Shown one piece after another: positions 37,244-45,986 of a stretch of 64,000 nucleotides of DNA. Every line of letters starts with the position of its first letter. Within the stretch, counting starts at the first letter, position 1. Made by a program: the position numbers and the translations under genes. Below the pieces are notes generated by a model that worked only from the letters and a program-made list of their open reading frames with translations, was not told the origin of the DNA and made no database searches. The stretch comes from Pricia mediterranea. GTDB lineage: Bacteria > Bacteroidota > Bacteroidia > Flavobacteriales > Flavobacteriaceae. The stretch is from NCBI RefSeq assembly GCF_032248455.1, contig NZ_JAVTTP010000001.1:620001-684000 (forward strand). The letters are read 5' to 3'.

Positions 37244-37729
37244 TTAGGACATAGCTTCCTTGTTCAGTCGGCCCTCAGCAAGTTTGTCCAACTTTTCGTC
37301 CGCCACATACTCCTCGTCCAAGGTTTCCTGAAGTTTTTTGGCAATATCGGAATGTCCCAGCTCCTTGGCATAGCGTACGGCCGTTCCGTACCCCGAAATC
37401 TCGTAATGTTCGACACGTTGGGCCTCGGCGATAAGACCCGCATCCATGACATCATCGTCTTCGGCCTCCTCGATAAAGCTTTCGGCCTCCTTGACCAAGC
37501 CTTGCATCGCCTTGCAGGTTTCGCCCTCGGGATCGATATCGAGCTCCTTGCAAATATCCTCCAAGCGCGTCTTATGATTTTTGGTCTCTTCCAGATGGCT
37601 TTCAAAAGCACCCTTCAGTTTATCGTCGTTGGCTTTTGATGCCATTGTGGGCAGGGCCTCGGTAAGCTGCTTTTCGGCACTGTACAAGTCCTTCAGTTGA
37701 TGCTCGAATAATTCTTCCAAATTTTTCAT
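37244..37729 (-). CDS. DUF892 (YciE/YciF) ferritin-like protein
   Basis: 161 residues with the canonical LEELFEHQLKDLYSAEKQL start and EAQRVEHYEISGYGTAVRYA motif, including the Glu/His ligands expected for a diiron ferritin-like site. Full family length and better conserved than the paralogue at 34878. Probably a stress-induced oxidative protection protein; the detailed reaction is unknown. Confidence 0.93.
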   Translation of the reverse strand: MKNLEELFEHQLKDLYSAEKQLTEALPTMASKANDDKLKGAFESHLEETKNHKTRLEDICKELDIDPEGETCKAMQGLVKEAESFIEEAEDDDVMDAGLIAEAQRVEHYEISGYGTAVRYAKELGHSDIAKKLQETLDEEYVADEKLDKLAEGRLNKEAMS

Positions 37730-37963
37730 TTCTATTTTATTTTTGAGGTTAATATCACTGCTAAACTAGCGAAACTACTAGCTGAAAATTAATCCGATTA
37801 GGTGTAATCTTAACATTAAAAATATCTTTTACCGGTTTGTTTCTTAGAGGGTTGTAGTACAAGTTAGTTTCATATCGATTCGGTTAATTTTAAGTTGTAA
37901 TGGGATAATCCAGTTGCACATCCGCGTCTAATTTTATTCTTATTAACCTTAAAAATTACTGTT

Positions 37964-38329
37964 ATGGACAAGAATAGAAAGTATAGGGAAGAGGATGCGA
38001 AAAACGATGAGTTTACCGGGCAGTCGAATTTAGAAAAAAAGGACGCCGACACTGCATACGTGACTGCGGACGAAGCTGGCCGCAATGATGCTGCCGCTAG
38101 GGACTATGACGATTCCGATACGGATTATTACGACGATTCCGATACGGATTACGAAGATTTGGAGGATCAATGGTACGAGATCGAGGATGAGTACCGAACC
38201 CGTTATTCCGATATTACGGACGAGGATGTAAAGGTTGAACCGGGTCGATTTGACCGCACCGTAGATCGGATAGCGCGCAGAAGGGGTAAAACCCCCAATG
38301 AAATCCGCGACGAAATCGATAATTGGTAA
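37964..38329 (+). CDS. CsbD-like stress protein with acidic N-terminal extension
   Basis: 121 residues. The C-terminal about 60 residues (LEDQWYEIEDEYRTRYSDIT, then RRRGKTPNEIRDEID) follow the CsbD pattern of W-x-K/E...Y-x-D-I-T-D-E-D and the basic-plus-DEIR ending. The N-terminal half is an acidic low-complexity region in which DDSDTDY occurs twice. CsbD proteins are sigma-B-type general stress proteins of unknown mechanism. A GC-rich terminator follows. Confidence 0.75.
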   Translation: MDKNRKYREEDAKNDEFTGQSNLEKKDADTAYVTADEAGRNDAAARDYDDSDTDYYDDSDTDYEDLEDQWYEIEDEYRTRYSDITDEDVKVEPGRFDRTVDRIARRRGKTPNEIRDEIDNW

Positions 38330-38343
38330 TTACAGGCGACTGT

Positions 38344-38370
38344 ACCGCCGCCCCAACGGCGGCGGTTTTT
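38344..38370 (+). terminator. Rho-independent terminator after the CsbD-like gene
   Basis: Perfect 9-bp GC-rich stem (38344-38352 with 38358-38366) and T-run, placed between the CsbD-like gene and the next small gene 22 bp further on; it may act as partial terminator/attenuator within one unit. Confidence 0.85.
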
Positions 38371-38391
38371 ATAATTTTTAAACATTTTGTT

Positions 38392-38631
38392 ATGCCAAAT
38401 CCACAAATAAAGGACGAAGAAAAATATCAAGCCTTGCGAGACAAAGGCTACAGCGAGGAAAAAGCGGCCCGCATCGCCAATACCCCCGATTCGGGAAAAA
38501 AAGGCGGAAAGTCTGAAAAATACGAGAAATGGACCAAAGAGGATCTCTACGAGCAAGCCAAGAAAGTGGGCATTGAGGGCCGCTCTAAAATGGACAAGGG
38601 GGATCTCATTCACGCCTTACGGAATAATTGA
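38392..38631 (+). CDS. DUF7218/Rho-N (SAP-like) small stress protein
   Basis: 79 residues from the ATG at 38392. MPNPQIKDEEKYQALRDKG, EEKAARIANTP and the C-terminal WTKEDLYEQAKKVGIEGRSK motif match small proteins with a Rho-termination-factor N-terminal-like helix-extended-loop-helix. The family probably binds nucleic acid and is usually found among general stress genes. Follows the CsbD-like gene directly. Confidence 0.82.
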   Translation: MPNPQIKDEEKYQALRDKGYSEEKAARIANTPDSGKKGGKSEKYEKWTKEDLYEQAKKVGIEGRSKMDKGDLIHALRNN

Positions 38632-38690
38632 CGTATGCTGCGATGGATTCTCGGTAAGTCGGTCCCACAAGGTGCGGCGAAGATTGCCTG

Positions 38691-38850
38691 CTAACCGAAT
38701 GCGGTTTCCATCGAACCTCCATCGATGCGTATGTTGCTGCCGTTTATAAAACTGGCGTGTTCCGAACATAAAAAGGCAGCCCTTGATGCCACTTCTTCGG
38801 GTTGCCCCCTACGCTGTATGGCGATATGCGGTCTTTTAGTCTGATTAATA
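38691..38850 (-). pseudogene. C-terminal fragment of an SDR oxidoreductase gene
   Basis: On the minus strand the frame ending with TAG at 38691-38693 reads [20 protein letters not shown] and then [13 protein letters not shown], the unmistakable last 45 residues of a short-chain dehydrogenase. No Rossmann motif, YxxxK or start codon lies upstream before the unrelated DUF3891 gene. It is therefore a relic. Confidence 0.75.
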
Positions 38851-38896
38851 GTACCCGTCTTATAATTTCACATCAATAAAGGCCGAACCTTTGGCA

Positions 38897-39634
38897 TTAT
38901 TTTTCAAATTGTATTTCCTGCAAGTGCACCTTGACAGCCTTCAGTTCGGCTTCCAATTCGTCATTGTCCTTAAAATCCGATTTCAAAAGCAGCCTATATT
39001 CAAAGTTTAAGCTGAACTTTTGTTTTTCAAAAGGCCAAGGAGACACCGATATCGAATCCTCCCCACCCTTAGAAATAAAATGGGGTATATCGCCAAGCGC
39101 AGCATTGATCTCGAGTTTGCGGCCGAGCGTTGGAACCTGATCTTGGCAGAGGATGAGGGAGCAACGGTCGCAGAACCGCATCAGGTCATAAACGGTGCTT
39201 GCGGCTTCCTTATCAAGCCCGTACAGGTTTCGTTGTTTTACCCTTTCCTCCCTTACATTTTTGAGGAACTTTTTCAGGGGCTTATAAGCTTCGGCGAGTT
39301 CCGAATAGAGAAAATCGAGATGGTGTCCGACCAACATCGCGGTGAACTGCGATTTTTGGGTCGCGTTGCGATAGACGCGTTCGGCATGTTCATAAGCCTC
39401 CTCGTCCGTTTCCCCTGCCATTCTATAGTCCAACGGCATTCCTATTTCGGTAAGATAATCCTGTTCCCCGAAATCCAAAAGATAATCGTCATGTTCGATA
39501 ATGGCGGTCAAAGTGTCTAGCCATTGCTCCGGTCTGAAATCAAGTTTCAACTGCTCGGCCAATTTTCCCGCGAAAAGCCCGTGCGTATAATGGGAAATAA
39601 TTTTCCATCCAGTCTTACGATGTACTACGATCAT
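38897..39634 (-). CDS. DUF3891 family protein
   Basis: 245 residues from the ATG at 39634 (MIVVHRKTGWKIISHYTHGL); the frame is open to 39664 but the family begins here. Features include HYTHGLFAGKLA, IEHDD and VGHHLDFLYS, i.e. conserved His/Asp pairs suggestive of an HD-like helical metal site. The function of DUF3891 is unknown; it is common among stress islands in Bacteroidetes. Confidence 0.82.
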   Translation of the reverse strand: MIVVHRKTGWKIISHYTHGLFAGKLAEQLKLDFRPEQWLDTLTAIIEHDDYLLDFGEQDYLTEIGMPLDYRMAGETDEEAYEHAERVYRNATQKSQFTAMLVGHHLDFLYSELAEAYKPLKKFLKNVREERVKQRNLYGLDKEAASTVYDLMRFCDRCSLILCQDQVPTLGRKLEINAALGDIPHFISKGGEDSISVSPWPFEKQKFSLNFEYRLLLKSDFKDNDELEAELKAVKVHLQEIQFEK

Positions 39635-39868
39635 GCTATTGCCGATTAGCGGATTTAAAACCAATGTTATGTTGAATCAAAAGCGACGCACCAGAAACTG
39701 GTTATTACGAAATTCTAGATTAATAAGGCAGCGTCTTGCCCCAATTGGAATAAAAGTTATCCCTTTTCCAATTTACACCGGATGCCAAAAGAACCAGTTT
39801 CCTTCCCTTGCCGTGCAATAAGGTTAATATCCTTCCTTTTTGGGATATATAATTTCGACAGGAGAAAA

Positions 39869-39876
39869 TATCTTTA
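39869..39876 (+). promoter_or_regulatory. TATCTTTA element upstream of the stress SDR gene
   Basis: Octamer identical to those at 34777, 34806, 45899 and 52030, 30 bp upstream of the SDR ATG, a distance that suits a -7/-10 element. Confidence 0.4.
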
Positions 39877-39906
39877 CTCCCAAGGTAAAATCTAAAAATA
39901 ATACAC

Positions 39907-40764
39907 ATGACGACCGATAGAAAAAACGAAAAAGAGCATCAAAATGACCAACCTGGAGCACAACATAAAATGCAAAGTATCCCCGAGACCATTCGTGACG
40001 ATTATAGGGGAAGCGAAAAACTGAAGGGGAAAATAGCCCTGATTACTGGCGGCGACAGCGGTATCGGGAAAAGCGCTGCCGTTCACTTCGCCCGGGAAGG
40101 GGCCGACCTCGCCATCATTTATTTAGAAGAGGATGCCGATGCCGATGACACAAAACGGATGGTCGAGGAAGAAGGTGGGCAATGTCTCCTGATCAAAGGC
40201 GATGTTAAGGATAGAACTTTCTGCACAGAGGCCGTTGAAAAAACCCTCGATAAATTTGGGAATCTGAACGTAGTGGTCAATAATGCAGCGGTACAATTCC
40301 CGGAGGAAAGTTTAGAAGATATAGAAATCGACAATCTGCATCGCACCTTCGAGACCAACATCTATTCTTATTTTTATTTGGGTAAGGAAGCATTGAAACA
40401 TTTAAAGACCGGGGACGCAATCATCAACACCACCTCCGTCACCGCTTATCGCGGATCGCACCACCTGATCGATTATGCCAGCACCAAAGGGGCTATCGTC
40501 TCCTTTACCCGGAGCCTATCTAAACTTCTGGCAAAGAAGGGAATCCGGGTTAACGCTATCGCACCGGGACCGATATGGACGCCCCTTATCCCCGCGACCT
40601 TTGGCAAGGAGAAACTCGAAAATTTTGGGAAGAATGTTCCAATGGAACGCCCCGGGCAACCTTCGGAACTCGGTCCGGCCTATGTATTTTTGGCATGCAA
40701 AGACAGCAGTTACATCACCGGACAGGTGCTACACATCAACGGGGGTGAAATTATTGGGGGATAG
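39907..40764 (+). CDS. General-stress SDR oxidoreductase (YhdG/YdaD-like)
   Basis: 285 residues. The N-terminal extension (residues 1-40, DQPGAQHKMQSIPETIRDDY) is typical of the Bacillus GSP39-type SDRs. Rossmann motif TGGDSGIGKS, NNAA, catalytic Ser (INTTSV) and YASTK, closing with VLHINGGEIIGG. NAD(P)-dependent; substrate unknown, but homologues are under general-stress control. Ends in a strong terminator. Confidence 0.93.
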   Translation: MTTDRKNEKEHQNDQPGAQHKMQSIPETIRDDYRGSEKLKGKIALITGGDSGIGKSAAVHFAREGADLAIIYLEEDADADDTKRMVEEEGGQCLLIKGDVKDRTFCTEAVEKTLDKFGNLNVVVNNAAVQFPEESLEDIEIDNLHRTFETNIYSYFYLGKEALKHLKTGDAIINTTSVTAYRGSHHLIDYASTKGAIVSFTRSLSKLLAKKGIRVNAIAPGPIWTPLIPATFGKEKLENFGKNVPMERPGQPSELGPAYVFLACKDSSYITGQVLHINGGEIIGG

Positions 40765-40800
40765 GATAGCATTCCACCTTTTCTCAAAAAATAACGCGAC

Positions 40801-40834
40801 AAAAAAAAGACCGTGGGAGCACGGTCTTTTTTTG
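40801..40834. terminator. Bidirectional terminator between SDR and PepSY-like genes
   Basis: A-tract, 8-bp stem (40808-40815 with 40820-40827), T-tract. Symmetric, and placed between two convergent genes. Confidence 0.9.
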
Positions 40835-40876
40835 TAGGATAAAAATGGGGACTGTTTGTTTGAAGGATTACATATA

Positions 40877-41962
40877 CTATTGATTCACGGGCTTCCCATC
40901 CTTATCCAAATGCAAGGTTTCGGTGGTTTTCACCTCGATTTTATACTCACCTTGTTCGTTTCGGTGTATCTTTTGAACGCTGGCATCGGGATATTTGCTG
41001 TCAATCGCATCCCTTACCTTGGAGGGTAATTGGTTTTTGCCAATTTTGCTGTATCCTAGGTCTGAATCGGAAGACATCTCGTGCATCTTCTTCTTCTTCT
41101 TCATCTTCCCACTATCGTCGGCCGACCTATCTTTCATGTTCATATCCCGGACACCTTCATCCGACATTTTTTGCATGTTGTCTTGTGCATCCCTTTGATG
41201 CAAAGAATCGGTCTCGCCCTTCATTGTAGCCGTCATTTCTTCGTCCATGGTCGGGGCACCCTCTTGTACATTTTGGGTTTTCTCGTCCATGGCATCGTTG
41301 GCCTGTTGACGGACATTCTGTTTTTCTTGGTCCATCTGATCCGCGGCACGCTGTTCGACGGCGTCCGTATCACCATATTTGGAGGCATCTTCGTTGTCGC
41401 CATCCTGTACCGATGGATAAGACCTGTCGTACATTTCCTTTGGAGCTGCTTGCTGGGCATTCTGGGTTTCCTCGTCCACCGCATCGTCAGTTTCCTGTTT
41501 GATGGCATCCGCATCTTCATATCTTCTGGCGCGGTCGGTATCCTCATCCTGCTCTTGCACCTGGGGCTCCTGTTCCTGTTCCTGTGCCCGTGGGGGCGTG
41601 TCATCTTCTTTCATCGGCTGGACGTCCTCCTGTTGCACGTCTTGCGCCCCTTCGTTCACAGGTGCGCCCGACTCTTGTTGGTCTGCATTTTGTGCTTGTT
41701 CGTCAATAGGTTCGACAGCTTCCTGTTCCTCAACGTCGCCATCCTGATATCGTTCATGGGCTTCCGTTTCCCGTTCCGTAGGAGTCAGTCTTTCGTTTTC
41801 CGTGGGATCGTCCAGTTCCTGCGTGGGATTATCGGTTATGCCTTGCGTGGGGTCTACCTGTTGCTCGGTGGGCTCTGTCTGTTGTTCCGTGGGATCTGGG
41901 ACTTGCCCGTAGGCAGTCACACATCCTAGCCCGATAAGGGCCGTAAAAATTAGCTTTTTCAT
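40877..41962 (-). CDS. Secreted low-complexity protein with C-terminal PepSY-like domain
   Basis: 361 residues. Signal peptide (to about residue 19, TAYGQ), then about 260 residues of acidic, Gln/Glu/Asp-rich sequence with repeated words (PTEQQ, DAVDEETQNAQQ, DAMDEKTQNVQ), predicted to be disordered. The last about 65 residues (LPSKVRDAIDSKYPDASVQK, LDKDGKPV) resemble the PepSY-like/DUF2874 fold. Role unknown; the long extended region suggests an envelope stalk or hydration function, which is inference. Confidence 0.75.
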   Translation of the reverse strand: MKKLIFTALIGLGCVTAYGQVPDPTEQQTEPTEQQVDPTQGITDNPTQELDDPTENERLTPTERETEAHERYQDGDVEEQEAVEPIDEQAQNADQQESGAPVNEGAQDVQQEDVQPMKEDDTPPRAQEQEQEPQVQEQDEDTDRARRYEDADAIKQETDDAVDEETQNAQQAAPKEMYDRSYPSVQDGDNEDASKYGDTDAVEQRAADQMDQEKQNVRQQANDAMDEKTQNVQEGAPTMDEEMTATMKGETDSLHQRDAQDNMQKMSDEGVRDMNMKDRSADDSGKMKKKKKMHEMSSDSDLGYSKIGKNQLPSKVRDAIDSKYPDASVQKIHRNEQGEYKIEVKTTETLHLDKDGKPVNQ

Positions 41963-42246
41963 ACTACGTGATTTAGTCTTAATTTTATTAATACATTTAT
42001 TTTACTCCTTTAAATATATAACGTTAGCACCCTAATAACGGTCGCTATCCATGGTATTATTGACCCGTTTCCGTCCAGCTCAACATTGAGGTAGTAGTAA
42101 GGGGCAAGGCGGATTATGCCCAACCCACGTCAAGTCAAATTACCATAATGCTATTACGAACTTCTTTGATGCAATAGCGGGTAAAATGGGACTGTATAAA
42201 AAAACGTTCGTATATTGCACATGCAGAATTAACGTAACAAAAAATA

Positions 42247-42723
42247 ATGGGCGTTTTGAAAAAGGATGAAAGAAAATTGAGCTATATCTATAGTTCGCAA
42301 TCAGATCTGGGCAAGAAAGTATTGGCGTATGTGGAATCGATCGATAAGGGAATCGTTACCACTGATATTTCCCAGGACAAGCTCGGGGATACTATTTGGA
42401 CGGAGATATTGGATGCGCTGGACATGACTTTTGAAGAACTGCTTAGTACGGACCGGCCCAATACCCGGGAAATCGTCCCCGATGGCGATTTCGACACCAA
42501 CGATTGGCTTAAGATTCTGGATAAAAATCCTGTGCTACTGCAACACCCCATTGCCATCAACGGCGATAAGGCCAAACTGATTCAATCGCGAGCGGATATC
42601 CTTCCGTTCTATGAGGTCGATTCCGCGGGAATTGAACAAAGTCCGACTGAAGGCCAACCCGATATTTCACGACGTACAAACGGGGAAGGCTTTGTGCCCG
42701 ACACCGACGAGAACCAAAAATAA
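42247..42723 (+). CDS. ArsC/Spx-like thioredoxin-fold protein without active cysteine
   Basis: 158 residues. The arrangement YIYSSQSDLGKKVLAYVES, then an ELLSTDRP helix region, then LDKNPVLLQHPIAINGDKA follows ArsC/Spx-like proteins of flavobacteria, which use NPxLLxRPI after the cis-Pro loop. No cysteine is present anywhere, so arsenate reduction by the usual chemistry is impossible. The C-terminal 30 residues are polar. It may be a binding or regulatory relative. Confidence 0.6.
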   Translation: MGVLKKDERKLSYIYSSQSDLGKKVLAYVESIDKGIVTTDISQDKLGDTIWTEILDALDMTFEELLSTDRPNTREIVPDGDFDTNDWLKILDKNPVLLQHPIAINGDKAKLIQSRADILPFYEVDSAGIEQSPTEGQPDISRRTNGEGFVPDTDENQK

Positions 42724-42853
42724 AAACAAGGGCCTGAGTAGTAATCTACCTTTTTAGAAGGACATGCTTATCCTTTTCGAAACCTAAACCTTACGTAGAC
42801 AAACGCCTCCCAATCTCAAAACAGCGGCCCATTATTTAGAAAGGCCAATGGTT

Positions 42854-42886
42854 TTATGTTTTAGGTCCCAACGTCTTAGGTCCAAA
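42854..42886. repeat. Degenerate GTTTTAGGTC/GTCTTAGGTC repeat
   Basis: Two imperfect copies of a (G)TNTTAGGTCC word in the gap between two convergent genes, of the same family as the repeats at 27225 and 58996. Confidence 0.6.
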
Positions 42887-42995
42887 TTTGATGTTTATTG
42901 ATAAGGCGGATATCCATTTATAAAAAAGTATGTCCCGACAACTGCCTTTTTTTGACAGTCGTCGAGACACCGAAAATCCGTAAAGCGTGCCGGGC

Positions 42996-43316
42996 TTAAG
43001 CCGCGTATGCTGCACAGGCCTCCGCACATTTCCTACAGGCTTCGGCACAATCCTGACAATGCTGGTGCTCATGTTTTGAACATTCTTCCGCACAAGCTTC
43101 ACATATTTTCTTACAATAATCCACCAATCCCTGAACATCGGAATAGGAGGTGGCGAGTACCTGTGAAAGGGTGCTGCACACTTCGGCACAAACCCTATCG
43201 GTCCGGATGCAAGTGACCATCATTTTGACGTTGTCCTCGTCTAAACAGGCATCCGCACAATAATTACAGTGATTGATACAATTGCCGAGGGCGTGGATTA
43301 ATTTTTCATTTCTCAT
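42996..43316 (-). CDS. Four-helix bundle copper-binding protein (Csp / DUF326)
   Basis: 106 residues, 14 or more cysteines in a regular pattern along four helices (HCNYCADACLDE, CKKICEACAEECSKH, CQDCAEACRKCAEAC), as in the Csp copper-storage proteins. No signal peptide, so the cytosolic Csp3-like class. It can bind many Cu(I) ions within the bundle. Monocistronic; likely metal tolerance. Confidence 0.9.
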   Translation of the reverse strand: MRNEKLIHALGNCINHCNYCADACLDEDNVKMMVTCIRTDRVCAEVCSTLSQVLATSYSDVQGLVDYCKKICEACAEECSKHEHQHCQDCAEACRKCAEACAAYAA

Positions 43317-43511
43317 GGGAACTGATTTATAGGTTACACTCTTAGTTCGTTTTTGTAAATCCGAATGCTTCGAAATCTACATGGCACAAATTAAACTTAA
43401 GGCCTGCCACGGAATGACCTTATCAAACAAAAGATTGTTCCATATAGGAAGTGGGACCCATTCATAAATAGTCCATGCCCATTCACAATCCATTTGCTTT
43501 CTCAGTTGGCC

Positions 43512-43955
43512 CTACTTTTCGTCGATTGAAATCTGACGGGGCGGTTTTGGACGTGCTTCCTCTTTTTTAGGAATGGAAAGCTTTAAAATTCCATTTTCGT
43601 AATTGGCCTTGATCTCCTCATCGTTTACGGAGTCGGGCAACGAAAAAGACCTTCTAAAGGAACTATAGCTGAACTCCCGCTTAGTGTATTTACCGCCCTC
43701 ATCCTGTTCTTCGTTCTCTTTTTTGATTTCGGCAGAAATGCTTAGGACATTGTTCTCTATATTAATGTCAAAATTGTCTTTTTGCATTCCAGGGGCCGCG
43801 ACCTGTATTTCAAATTGTTCGTCGGACTCCTTTACATTGACGGCAGGAATTTTCGTTCCCGTATCGAACATATTGCCTTGACCGGACCATTCATCATCGA
43901 AAAAATCTTCCATAAAAGAGGGATACATTCCTCCTGTTCTTCTAACTAAACTCAT
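43512..43955 (-). CDS. Hsp20/alpha-crystallin small heat shock protein
   Basis: 147 residues. N-terminal arm starting MSLVRRTGGMYPSFMEDFF, alpha-crystallin domain about 36-135 with VAAPGMQKDNFDINIENNVL, FRRSFSLPDSVN and the closing ANYENGILKLSIPK, then a short basic tail with an IxI-like motif. ATP-independent holdase in the cytoplasm. Its own unit, 195 bp from the Csp gene. Confidence 0.96.
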   Translation of the reverse strand: MSLVRRTGGMYPSFMEDFFDDEWSGQGNMFDTGTKIPAVNVKESDEQFEIQVAAPGMQKDNFDINIENNVLSISAEIKKENEEQDEGGKYTKREFSYSSFRRSFSLPDSVNDEEIKANYENGILKLSIPKKEEARPKPPRQISIDEK

Positions 43956-44092
43956 GACAAAACATTTAGGTTAAACTTCATTTTCAAGCTTAAAATTTCA
44001 ACTTTTCGCCAAAAAAGATCAGTTGTAAAAATTATAAAATTACTCCAATCGATACGTTCGATAGAGTTGCAGGAAATACCGATCGAGTTACT

Positions 44093-44554
44093 TTACTCCG
44101 AATAATTGATGATGGCCTGACCCCCTAATGGATTTTTACGGACCGACTCGATGGCCTTTTTGAGCGCGTTCTTCAGCACTCTAAACGACGAAGGTTTTCT
44201 AAGGTATCTTTGGACTCCGGAGTTGAACAGCGCCTCTACCCTGGAAAGGTTCATTACCGTAGAATAAATGACCAAGCTAATGGAATCGAATTGTTCTTCG
44301 GTGCGGATATGCGAAAGACAGGTTTCTCCGCTCATTTCCGGCATATATAGATCCAGAAAAATGATGTCCGGTAGCGGCTCATCGGAATGCAGGTGGGCGA
44401 GCAGCTCTTTTCCACTCGAAAAAAGAATCAGTTGTACCTTGGCATCAGCTTCCTTTAAGGCCTCTGCAAAAAATTTTCGGTCATCCTCATCGTCATCCAC
44501 CAAAAATACGGTGCAGTCGTACTCGTAAGGATCAAGTGTTTCGTTCCCTGTCAT
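44093..44554 (-). CDS. Single-domain response regulator (Rcp1/CheY-like)
   Basis: 153 residues, one receiver domain: acidic VDDDEDD (19-25), phospho-acceptor Asp68 in IIFLDLYMP, Thr/Ser in VIYSTV and Lys in LRKPS. No output domain. Paralogue of the gene at 25946; both probably serve as diffusible phosphate carriers or targets of multidomain kinases in stress signalling. Confidence 0.92.
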   Translation of the reverse strand: MTGNETLDPYEYDCTVFLVDDDEDDRKFFAEALKEADAKVQLILFSSGKELLAHLHSDEPLPDIIFLDLYMPEMSGETCLSHIRTEEQFDSISLVIYSTVMNLSRVEALFNSGVQRYLRKPSSFRVLKNALKKAIESVRKNPLGGQAIINYSE

Positions 44555-44796
44555 AGCATTTTGTTTTGATCATTGGTAGGCCATAGCACTACTCTAGCGG
44601 TATATACTCACTGGGAACTATTCGCCTACCTGTTAGTTTTAGGTATTGAACAGTTTTCCATTCTTGATACAAGTTAAAACTATTGTCGGGCTATCATTGT
44701 TCCTATTCGATCGGGTTTTGTCTCTAAAAAGTCCGATCCTGATAAGGTTCAAGGTTCAACCTTTTCCAGATGGGTGGCTAAAGACTTTGCTTTTCC

Positions 44797-45744
44797 CTAA
44801 TCTTCAAGGGTATCTAGAGGTAAGGGAAATTCTTTGTGGACGGCCAACTGTGCCTCCCAAAGCGTCTCTATCCATGAAATTAAGGTGCTGGGTTTATAAT
44901 GGTAAAGTTTTTTGCCGAGCAAAAGCGCATATTCCTGCAATTGTTGGCGATGGCCTTCGATAAGTGTCGAGAGCAGGTAGGGGTTGCCATCGACCTCGGC
45001 ATAGGGATGGTCTTCCGTCTGTTCTAAAAATTTGTTCAACATATACAGGTCTCTATCGGTGCCAAGGGCATCGGAAAGCCGGTGCAATTCATCCTCCCAG
45101 GTCCTGAGAACCTCGGGCCAGATCGGGGCTATGGTCAGCATTTGATAGCGCAGGTATTTGACCCGCTTGCGCCATTCGTGGAAGGCGTCGGGGGACCGGG
45201 ATTCTGCAGCTTCCCAAAAGGCTTTTCGGCCCCTTTTATAGGTGCGCTTGAGACCCGGGCTTATCGATTCGTGACTATCGATGTCCATCGGCAGTACGGA
45301 TAAGGCCTCGCACTTTTCGGATGTGTTTTTACGGATTTTTTTTAACATCCGATTGTCTTGTAATACCTTCTTCGCCAAATCGTCACGGTAGGCCAAAAGC
45401 AGTTTCCGCGAATCGGAAAAGGCATCTTTATATAGTTTGTCCTCGAACTGTTTTTCGATCAGGCCGACGGCCTCAAGCATCGCCTCGGCATCGCGAACTT
45501 CCGAAATAGTCCGTGCCTCGTCCCTGAAAAATTGGTTTTCTTCTTGGTATCGGTCCGTCGTATCGCGCACCAACCGCAGCACCGCCCTGATTTTCTTAAA
45601 GTGCTTTCGAATCTCGTGGACGGTTTCGTGCGGGTCAACTTCCGATTTTGTTTCAATAATCCGAAGAGCTTCTTTACATTCACTTTGTAAGATTTGGCGA
45701 ATACTCTCCGTTATTGCCTCGATAGTGTCAAGTTTCAATTCCAT
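44797..45744 (-). CDS. CHAD domain protein
   Basis: 315 residues, all-helical, with the CHAD signatures VHEIRKHFKKIRAVLRLVR (first His-rich helix) and the second repeat FHEWRKRVKYLRYQM. These conserved His/Arg/Lys residues bind polyphosphate. CHAD proteins are associated with polyphosphate granules and CYTH enzymes. A candidate CYTH-like gene lies divergently 240 bp away. Confidence 0.92.
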   Translation of the reverse strand: MELKLDTIEAITESIRQILQSECKEALRIIETKSEVDPHETVHEIRKHFKKIRAVLRLVRDTTDRYQEENQFFRDEARTISEVRDAEAMLEAVGLIEKQFEDKLYKDAFSDSRKLLLAYRDDLAKKVLQDNRMLKKIRKNTSEKCEALSVLPMDIDSHESISPGLKRTYKRGRKAFWEAAESRSPDAFHEWRKRVKYLRYQMLTIAPIWPEVLRTWEDELHRLSDALGTDRDLYMLNKFLEQTEDHPYAEVDGNPYLLSTLIEGHRQQLQEYALLLGKKLYHYKPSTLISWIETLWEAQLAVHKEFPLPLDTLED

Positions 45745-45898
45745 ATCCTATTTCGATCTAATTTAAATATATGGAATATAGGATATGGCATTTGTCTCAA
45801 ACCAAACAAATTATAGAACTATTCAAACGAAAACGTTTTAAAACGCAATCGAGTTAAACCAGCGAGCAATCGAACTCATTCATCCCTCAATTTATACG

Positions 45899-45906
45899 TA
45901 TCTTTA
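45899..45906 (+). promoter_or_regulatory. TATCTTTA element upstream of the CYTH-like gene
   Basis: Same octamer as upstream of other stress genes; 80 bp ahead of the next plus-strand start. Confidence 0.3.
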
Positions 45907-45986
45907 ATCTACCAATAAAGATGAATGTATATTTCCGCTTTGAACGCTATTGAGTTTCGATCATAAAGCGGAGTAATAAGGTTCAA

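Noticed and set aside
41081-41929. 282-codon plus-strand ORF rich in Leu/Phe/Val that looks like a membrane protein
   Set aside because: It is the complement of the Gln/Glu/Asp-rich repeats of the PepSY-like gene; the apparent hydrophobicity is a mirror of that composition.
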